64,000 nucleotides of DNA, taken from the NCBI RefSeq assembly GCF_000422645.1, contig NZ_AUGL01000017.1, positions 1-64,000 on the forward strand, in the 5' to 3' direction. The notes beneath the pieces are model-generated. The model was given only the letters and a program-made list of their open reading frames with translations. It ran no database searches and was not told the DNA's origin. The stretch is from Ferrimonas futtsuensis DSM 18154 (lineage in GTDB: Bacteria; Pseudomonadota; Gammaproteobacteria; Enterobacterales; Shewanellaceae). Positions 61,528 through 64,000 of the stretch are shown one piece after another; the stretch's first letter is position 1; each line of letters opens with the position of its first letter. The translations under genes and the position numbers were made by a program.

Positions 61528-62208
61528 ATGAGTCAGGCCACTCCCATTGTTCACAAGACCCGTACCCAACTGGTGGTGGAGGTTTTACGTGAGAAGATCC
61601 TCTCCGGCGACATCAAGGCCGGTGAGCCTCTGAGGCAGAGTGCACTGGCCGAAGAGCTGAACGTCAGCCGCATTCCCATACGAGAAGCCCTGGTTCAGCT
61701 GGAAGCCGAAGGCTTGGTGAAGTTCGAAGCGCACAAGGGCGCCACCGCCACCGAACTCTCCGCCGAGCAGGCCAGCGAACTGTTTGAACTGCGCGCCCTC
61801 ATCGAGCCAGACCTGCTGGCCAAGTCGATTCCCAACCTTTCCCAGGCTCAACTGGACGCCGCCGAAGCGGTGCTGGTGCAACTGGAGTCCGCATTTCGGG
61901 AAGAGAACGCCATCAACATGTGGAGCGAACTCAATACCCAGTTCCATTCGGCCCTCTACCTGGGTGCCAACCGTCCCCAGGCAATGGAGGTGGTGAAGAG
62001 CCTCAACACCAACTCCGACCGCTACATCCGGCTGCAGTTGCTGCTGACCGGCGGCATCCCCAGGGCGGAAAACGAGCATCGTGAGCTGCTCGAGTTGTGC
62101 CGCCAGGGCAAGATTGAAGAAGCGACTACCCTTCTAACCAACCACATCCTGCATGCTAAGTCCGGCGTTGAACGCCTGGTGCAGGAGCACGTCAATAATC
62201 AACAATAA
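61528..62208 (+). CDS. GntR-family (FCD) regulator, probable hydroxyproline regulator
   Basis: 226 residues. The winged helix at the N terminus is LRQSALAEELNVSRIPIREA, followed by an FCD ligand domain (LFELRALIEPDLLAKSIPNL, with metal-type His in FHSALYLGANRPQ). This VanR/FadR subgroup recognises palindromes with a TNGTNNNACNA or TTGTATNCAA-like core, which fits the shared ATTGTATGCAAT sites. It is the last gene on the plus strand of the cluster, 96 bases after the dehydrogenase. Confidence 0.88.
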   Translation: MSQATPIVHKTRTQLVVEVLREKILSGDIKAGEPLRQSALAEELNVSRIPIREALVQLEAEGLVKFEAHKGATATELSAEQASELFELRALIEPDLLAKSIPNLSQAQLDAAEAVLVQLESAFREENAINMWSELNTQFHSALYLGANRPQAMEVVKSLNTNSDRYIRLQLLLTGGIPRAENEHRELLELCRQGKIEEATTLLTNHILHAKSGVERLVQEHVNNQQ

Positions 62209-62341
62209 TGGACGGGGCCGCGAGCCCCGTTGCACTATCACGCCTCGGGGGGGACATCCTCCTTCACCGCTGGTATGATGCTGCAATTCCGAGTGGTGGT
62301 GTGACCAGTTGACCACACCCCGTGCTTTTTGGAGAGCGTTC

Positions 62342-63433
62342 ATGCTACATGCCCAGATTACCGGCTGGGGTAAGTGTTTGCCCCCAGCAACCCTGACCAA
62401 TGACGACCTGGCCACCTTTATGGATACCTCAGATGAGTGGATCCGCAGCCGCACCGGCATCGGCCAGCGTCACATCAGCCACGTCAGCACCTCAGCCATG
62501 GCCACCGTCGCCGCCAAACACGCCCTGGCCGCCGCCGGCCTCGAAGGCAGCGATCTGGATATGATCATCCTCGGCAGTGCCACGCCGGACACCCTGGTGC
62601 CCAACATCGCCGCCACCGTGCAGGCGGAAGTTGGCGCCCAGTGTGCCGCCTTTGACATCAACGCCGCCTGCTCCGGCTTCCTCTATGCGCTGGGTTTGGC
62701 CACCGCCCAGATCCGCAGCGGTCAGAGCCGCAAGATTCTGGTGATCGGCGCCGAGCGCCTCACCTTCCTGCTGAACTGGCTGCAGCGAGACACCGCCGTC
62801 CTCTTCGGAGACGGCGCCGGTGCGGTGATTCTGGAAGCGGTTGAGAGCGAAGAGCCAACCGGCGTCCTGAGCTACGCCATGAACAACGATCCCCAGGCTC
62901 GTGACATCCTCAAGGTGGACGCGTTCGGCAGCGACATGGACCGCTGGAGCGAGGATGCCACCGACTTCCAGTTCCAGTTTGAGGGGCGGGAGATCTTCAA
63001 GCGGGCCATCGCCGGCATGTCCTCCCTGGGCAAGAAGGTACTCACCGAGAGCAACACCCCGCTGGAGGCTGTGGATCTGGTGGTGCCACACCAGGCCAAT
63101 GTGCGCATCATCGACACCCTGATCGGCAAGATGGGCCTGCCTGCCGAGAAGGCGTTCATCAATATCGAGAACTACGGCAACACCTCGGCGGCCACTGTGC
63201 CCATCGCCCTGTGCGACGCCCTGGAACAGGGCCGCATCCAGCCTGGAGACACCCTGCTCTCCTGCGCCTTCGGTGCCGGCCTCACCTCCGCCGCCGCAGT
63301 GATCAAATGGGGTGACCGGGTCACCCCGGTGAACCGCTGCGATGCCGAGCTGCCCCCTTGCGAGCAGACCGGCCTTGAGTTGATCGCTCCGGCCGTGGCC
63401 GCCGCCAAAGCCCAGTTGGCCGAAAAGCAGTAA
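62342..63433 (+). CDS. Beta-ketoacyl-ACP synthase III family protein
   Basis: 363 residues from the ATG at 62342 (GGAG seven bases upstream). The catalytic triad is Cys110 in [13 protein letters not shown], His near 250 in VPHQANVRI and Asn near 280 in [13 protein letters not shown]. It is about 45 residues longer than FabH, with the extra part ([19 protein letters not shown]) at the C terminus. No other fatty acid genes are adjacent, so it may start a special fatty acid or a 2-alkanone or antibiotic-like chain, or simply be a second FabH. Confidence 0.88.
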   Translation: MLHAQITGWGKCLPPATLTNDDLATFMDTSDEWIRSRTGIGQRHISHVSTSAMATVAAKHALAAAGLEGSDLDMIILGSATPDTLVPNIAATVQAEVGAQCAAFDINAACSGFLYALGLATAQIRSGQSRKILVIGAERLTFLLNWLQRDTAVLFGDGAGAVILEAVESEEPTGVLSYAMNNDPQARDILKVDAFGSDMDRWSEDATDFQFQFEGREIFKRAIAGMSSLGKKVLTESNTPLEAVDLVVPHQANVRIIDTLIGKMGLPAEKAFINIENYGNTSAATVPIALCDALEQGRIQPGDTLLSCAFGAGLTSAAAVIKWGDRVTPVNRCDAELPPCEQTGLELIAPAVAAAKAQLAEKQ

Positions 63434-63445
63434 TCTCTGAAAACG

Positions 63446-63475
63446 GAAACGGCGCCCATGGGCGCCGTTTTTTTT
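63446..63475 (+). terminator. Strong intrinsic terminator
   Basis: AACGGCGCCC and GGGCGCCGTT form a 10-bp stem with a two-base centre, followed by eight T. It ends the KAS III gene. Confidence 0.92.
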
Positions 63476-63490
63476 GCCGCATCCTATTGT

Positions 63491-64000
63491 TCAGACAACA
63501 TCTACGCGAGCCGCATCCCAATAGAGATCGCTGTCATGCAGTGTCGCCAGTGCCCGGTTCAGGCCGCCAAAGCTGTCGAAACTGCGCTGCTCACCGGTCA
63601 GGCAGTACCAGACGAAGCGGTAGCAGTTGTCCCTGAGCAGGTCATACTCGCGGTACTGATAGAGTGCCGTCGCGGCCCTCTCCACAGCACCAGGCACGAT
63701 CAACGGCCTGTGGTGACGATCCACACAGACAAACAGCTTGCGTCCGCTGCGGCCATGGATGAAACGTCTGGGAGACACCACCCGAACCAGGCCGCTGCCG
63801 TGAAGTTCCACAATCTGGTCTCGGGCCACCCACACACCGACGTGCTCCACCGCACCAAACACATGACAGGCCACCAGCGACCCGGGCTGAGGATCGACCC
63901 TGGCCTTGCCCTCATCCCACTCACTGGGACGCAATTTGAGCTGTGGCGAACGACTGCGCTCATGGTAGCGTCGCTGGCGCGTCCTCTCACGACTGCGCTT
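63491..64000 (-). CDS. LRAT/NlpC-P60-like protein (partial, start outside the window)
   Basis: The frame stays open to the right edge (ERTRQRRYHERSRSPQLKLR... leads into RPSEWDEGK), and internal starts lack ribosome sites, so the gene most likely begins beyond base 64000. The visible part has ACHVFGAVEHVGVWVARDQI with the His and DLLRDNCYRFVWYCLTGE with the Cys of the LRAT/NC-type papain-like fold (H before C, circular permuted). Bacterial NC proteins may be acyltransferases or amidases. The function is unknown. Confidence 0.7.
   Translation of the reverse strand, partial: KRSRERTRQRRYHERSRSPQLKLRPSEWDEGKARVDPQPGSLVACHVFGAVEHVGVWVARDQIVELHGSGLVRVVSPRRFIHGRSGRKLFVCVDRHHRPLIVPGAVERAATALYQYREYDLLRDNCYRFVWYCLTGEQRSFDSFGGLNRALATLHDSDLYWDAARVDVV

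Noticed and set aside
1-64000. tRNA, rRNA, CRISPR arrays and prophage genes
   Set aside because: I saw no cloverleaf-type sequences, no regularly spaced direct repeats and no phage structural or integrase genes anywhere in the window.

Overview
The window looks like chromosomal DNA of a marine gammaproteobacterium of the order Alteromonadales, most like Ferrimonas or Shewanella. The reasons are a tetraheme cytochrome c next to a periplasmic fumarate-reductase-like flavoprotein, a PnuT-type thiamine salvage operon under a TPP riboswitch, typical SpeG, SbcCD, RhlE and PdxH proteins, and a complete hydroxyproline catabolic cluster. This is inference from gene content; no 16S or tRNA gene is present. 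The DNA is mostly GC-rich and densely coding. Three stretches are clearly AT-richer: the first ~600 bases, the leader of the cytochrome operon, and about 45.9-46.6 kb.

Layout. 1-640: the left end of an IS3-like insertion sequence sits in what looks like an integron-type attC half site, next to an AT-rich single-gene cassette. 1.0-9.4 kb: an ICMT-like methyltransferase, an MscS channel, the SbcCD nuclease, a YdjA nitroreductase and a periplasmic 11-residue-repeat helix protein. 9.6-12.8 kb: a large sensor with an unusual HD-GYP domain. 13-16 kb: a tautomerase/CHMI-like isomerase coupled to an NAD-epimerase, DoxX, and a DUF6279-like lipoprotein. 16-19.9 kb: a thiamine salvage operon (TonB receptor, thiamine-binding protein, PnuT, kinase) behind a TPP riboswitch. 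20-33 kb: housekeeping and stress genes, including two coupled thioesterases, OhrR with MAPEG, HIT, an M61 peptidase, a Crp-like regulator, carbonic anhydrase, PdxH, and AraC with an EamA exporter. A 57-codon gene at 28.1 kb has a leader that can fold in two mutually exclusive ways.

33.3-38.3 kb is a candidate anaerobic respiratory module. A PAS histidine kinase and LuxR-type regulator are divergent from a tetraheme cytochrome, a flavoprotein reductase that lacks the canonical fumarate-binding residues, and an outer-membrane protein of the phenol-degradation (MetA/SphA) type. Two palindromes with NarL-type TACCTAT heptamers lie between them. 38-46 kb: a TraF-like barrel, an M13 peptidase, SpeG, an M24 proline peptidase, and a transglutaminase-TPR lipoprotein. 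46.7-51.8 kb: a five-gene envelope export operon (LolA-like protein, two FtsX permeases, ATPase, outer-membrane barrel). 52-55 kb: RhlE, an AhpD-like protein and small unknowns.

55.5-62.2 kb encodes hydroxyproline use: two proline-racemase-family enzymes, a D-hydroxyproline dehydrogenase, a deaminase, a ketoglutarate-semialdehyde dehydrogenase and a GntR regulator. The 12-base palindrome ATTGTATGCAAT in its divergent promoter occurs again in front of the M24 peptidase gene 14 kb away, which suggests one regulon for peptide-bound hydroxyproline. The window ends with a KAS III enzyme and a partial LRAT/NlpC-like gene.
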